32,861 nucleotides of DNA from an uncultured Bacteroidales bacterium. Lineage in GTDB: Bacteria > Bacteroidota > Bacteroidia > Bacteroidales > P3. Each line of letters begins with the position of its first letter. Within the stretch, counting starts at the first letter, position 1. Shown in pieces: positions 31,803 to 32,861 of the stretch. A program made the translations under genes and the position numbers. A model generated the notes under the pieces. It made no database searches and was not told the DNA's origin. It was given only the letters and a program-made list of their open reading frames with translations. The stretch lies in the NCBI GenBank assembly GCA_905233895.1, contig CAJOFL010000022.1, positions 2,138-34,998 of the forward strand, given 5' to 3'.

Positions 31803-31842
31803 GCAAAAGGGGAACAAAAGATCAGCAAAAGGGGAGCAAAAC
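31803..31842. repeat. 18-base direct repeat next to DUF3791 cassette
   Basis: GCAAAAGGGGAACAAAAG at 31803-31820 and GCAAAAGGGGAGCAAAAC at 31825-31842, 16 of 18 bases equal, spaced 22 bases. It ends one base before the stop codon of the small gene on the minus strand. Confidence 0.6.
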
Positions 31843-32058
31843 CTATAGAGCATTTTTTAGCTCTTTCTCAAGACTGTCGTAAAGATAAGCTGGACTTTGA
31901 AAATAGAGGCCGGTCTTCGTATTGTTCAGCGCAGCGTAAGTCTTGGATTTGTATACAATATCCATGGCCTCACGCATCGTCATTGAACGCTCTTCCATTA
32001 GACGAGCTATCATTTCGCGCGTCAACGTCTCTATCATGAATGTTTCTTTCCCGCTCAC
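31843..32058 (-). CDS. Small protein paired with DUF3791
   Basis: 71 residues from a GTG at 32058, three bases after the DUF3791 stop; an ATG at 32037 would give 64 residues (MIETLTREMIARLMEERSMT) and may be the true start. Recognisable text: MREAMDIVYKSKTYAALNNT, then KTGLYFQSPAYLYDSLEKEL. I recall such short proteins with a helix-rich N-terminus and a GLYxQSPxYxY motif as the usual partner of DUF3791 in Bacteroidales and Firmicutes gene cassettes, often together with a DUF3990 protein of the ADP-ribosyltransferase superfamily. No function is proven. No DUF3990 gene is present here. Confidence 0.7.
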   Translation of the reverse strand: MSGKETFMIETLTREMIARLMEERSMTMREAMDIVYKSKTYAALNNTKTGLYFQSPAYLYDSLEKELKNAL

Positions 32059-32061
32059 GTT

Positions 32062-32286
32062 CTATGCCAGCGTTCCACCCATTCGTTTGCAGTAAGCCGT
32101 TAGGTCCTCAACTGTGTTGTCAAAAGAGAATGTGTGTTCTACATCATAAAATCTATCCACGAAGTCAAGGCCTTTGTATCGCTGTAAATACTCGTATGCC
32201 TGCGACGTAGATATTTGGTGCGCCGTGGCAAACTCTGTTATAAGAGCCACAAAGTAGTTGATTTTATCAATTGTATTCTTACTCAT
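32062..32286 (-). CDS. DUF3791 protein
   Basis: 74 residues, starting MSKNTIDKINYFVALITEFA, with YEYLQRYKGLDFVDRFYDVE and HTFSFDNTVEDLTAYCKRMG: a full DUF3791 domain. The mostly helical domain has unknown function; it is usually found in small, toxin-antitoxin-like cassettes beside a DUF3990 gene, and may be an antitoxin or DNA-binding partner (inference). It is first of a two-gene unit with the 71-residue protein. A possible promoter with the correct 20-base spacing lies at 32304-32335. Confidence 0.85.
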   Translation of the reverse strand: MSKNTIDKINYFVALITEFATAHQISTSQAYEYLQRYKGLDFVDRFYDVEHTFSFDNTVEDLTAYCKRMGGTLA

Positions 32287-32303
32287 ATTTTCCTATACTA
32301 ACG

Positions 32304-32335
32304 CGATATTACTTTTTTATTGCGTAAAAAGCAAA
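32304..32335 (-). promoter_or_regulatory. Possible promoter for DUF3791 cassette
   Basis: On the minus strand TTTG (32335-32332), 20 bases, TAATATCG (32311-32304), which matches TAnnTTTG at six of eight positions counting the two free ones. The T-rich part coincides with the tail of the terminator at 32335-32370. Confidence 0.35.
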
Positions 32336-32370
32336 AAGCGGGCCGCCACGTTACCGTAGCGGCCTGCTTT
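32335..32370 (-). terminator. Intrinsic terminator after DUF1015 gene
   Basis: AAAGCGGGCCGC (32335-32346) pairs with GCGGCCTGCTTT (32359-32370) with a single G-T pair; 12-base loop. On the minus strand a T-rich tail (TTTTTGCTTTTT) follows. Confidence 0.85.
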
Positions 32371-32403
32371 ATATACATATAATTCCCTCGGCGGGAGGAC
32401 CCG

Positions 32404-32861
32404 CTAGCAGAGCTCGTGGATCACGAGGCCGGAGCGCAGTTTGGGCTCGAACCAGGTGGTCTTCGGGGGCATGATGTTGCCGGTGTCGGCAATGTCGATG
32501 ATCTGCTTCATGCTGACGGGATAGAGGGCGAAGGCGACCTTCATCTCGCCGTTGTCGACGCGACGTTTCAGCTCGCCGAGGCCACGGATGCCGCCGACGA
32601 AGTCGATGCGCTTGTCGGTGCGGAGGTCCTTGATGCCGAGCACCTTGTCCAGCACGAGGTTGCTGAGGATGGTGACGTCGAGCACGCCGATGGGGTCGTT
32701 GTCGTTGTAGGTGCCGGGCTTGGCGGTCATCTTGTACCAGTGGCCGTCGAGGTACATGCTGTGCTCATGCAGCTTGGCGGGCTTGTAGATGTCGGTGCCC
32801 ATGTCGGTGAGTTCGTAGCTCTCGCCGACGGCTTTGAGGAACTGCTCCTTGCTGAGGCCGT
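32404..32861 (-). CDS. DUF1015 family protein (partial, N-terminus beyond window)
   Basis: The last 152 codons; the frame stays open to the right edge (GLSKEQFLKAVGESYELTD before the internal Met at 32802). Family text near the C-terminus is clear: MYLDGHWYKMTAKPGTY, DPIGVLDVTILSNLVLDKVL, DLRTDKRIDFVGGIRGLGEL, MKVAFALYPVSMKQIIDIAD and MPPKTTWFEPKLRSGLVIHE. DUF1015 (COG4198) is a cytoplasmic family of about 410 residues and unsettled function; in many Bacteroidota its gene follows serC and serA, which suggests a role near serine metabolism. Those genes would lie outside the window. High GC and strong codon bias point to good expression. Confidence 0.9.
   Translation of the reverse strand, partial: GLSKEQFLKAVGESYELTDMGTDIYKPAKLHEHSMYLDGHWYKMTAKPGTYNDNDPIGVLDVTILSNLVLDKVLGIKDLRTDKRIDFVGGIRGLGELKRRVDNGEMKVAFALYPVSMKQIIDIADTGNIMPPKTTWFEPKLRSGLVIHELC

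Noticed and set aside
1-32861. tRNA, rRNA, insertion sequences, prophage or integrase genes
   Set aside because: None seen: no cloverleaf-like segment ending in CCA or with the TTCGA loop was noticed in the intergenic regions, and no transposase or integrase motif in any frame.

Overview
The window is chromosomal DNA of a Bacteroidota bacterium, most likely an anaerobic member of the order Bacteroidales. Evidence: promoters of the Bacteroidota primary-sigma type (TTTG, about 20 bases, TAnnTTTG); almost no Shine-Dalgarno sequences; a type IX secretion (T9SS) C-terminal sorting domain; an rnfBCDGE operon; MeaB; a SPOR protein; DUF456, DUF1015 and DUF3791 proteins. I cannot name a family or genus. 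Nearly all of the window is housekeeping or metabolic core. The accessory-looking part is about 28.9-32.3 kb.

Layout. (1) 1-2.0 kb, minus strand: a GNAT-HD fusion, a frameshifted DUF456 membrane gene, and the start of a pyridoxamine kinase that runs off the left edge. (2) 2.0-5.9 kb, plus: MFS transporter, meaB, hemW. (3) 6.0-7.4 kb, minus: universal stress protein, then a SPOR protein. (4) 7.5-10.7 kb, plus: polysaccharide flippase, small lipoprotein, PflA-like radical SAM protein, unknown protein, packed with little or no spacing. (5) 10.8-12.3 kb, plus: aminoacyl-histidine dipeptidase, ending in a perfect 44-bp palindromic terminator shared with the next, convergent operon. (6) 19.2-12.3 kb, minus: a tight five-gene operon dnaG, sigma-54-type regulator, aroA, miaA, nadE. 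(7) 23.4-19.7 kb, minus: a small secreted protein and a 1056-residue T9SS cargo protein. (8) 28.0-23.5 kb, minus: rnfB-C-D-G-E, with no rnfA. (9) 28.2-28.9 kb, plus: an AlkZ-related protein. (10) 28.9-31.7 kb, plus: a strong promoter, an apparently structured RNA of about 240 nt, then three tandem genes sharing one N-terminal module joined to three different C-terminal parts. (11) 32.3-31.8 kb, minus: a DUF3791 two-gene cassette. (12) The right edge cuts a DUF1015 gene.

Points most worth attention: the unidentified RNA at about 29300-29540 and the three-gene domain-shuffled operon behind it; the Rnf operon without rnfA; a NAD synthetase whose glutaminase domain has lost two of three catalytic residues; and a window-wide pattern of short tandem repeats with periods of exactly 7 and 11 bases. 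These lie mostly between genes, but one heptamer array sits inside hemW, where gain or loss of one unit would shift the frame.
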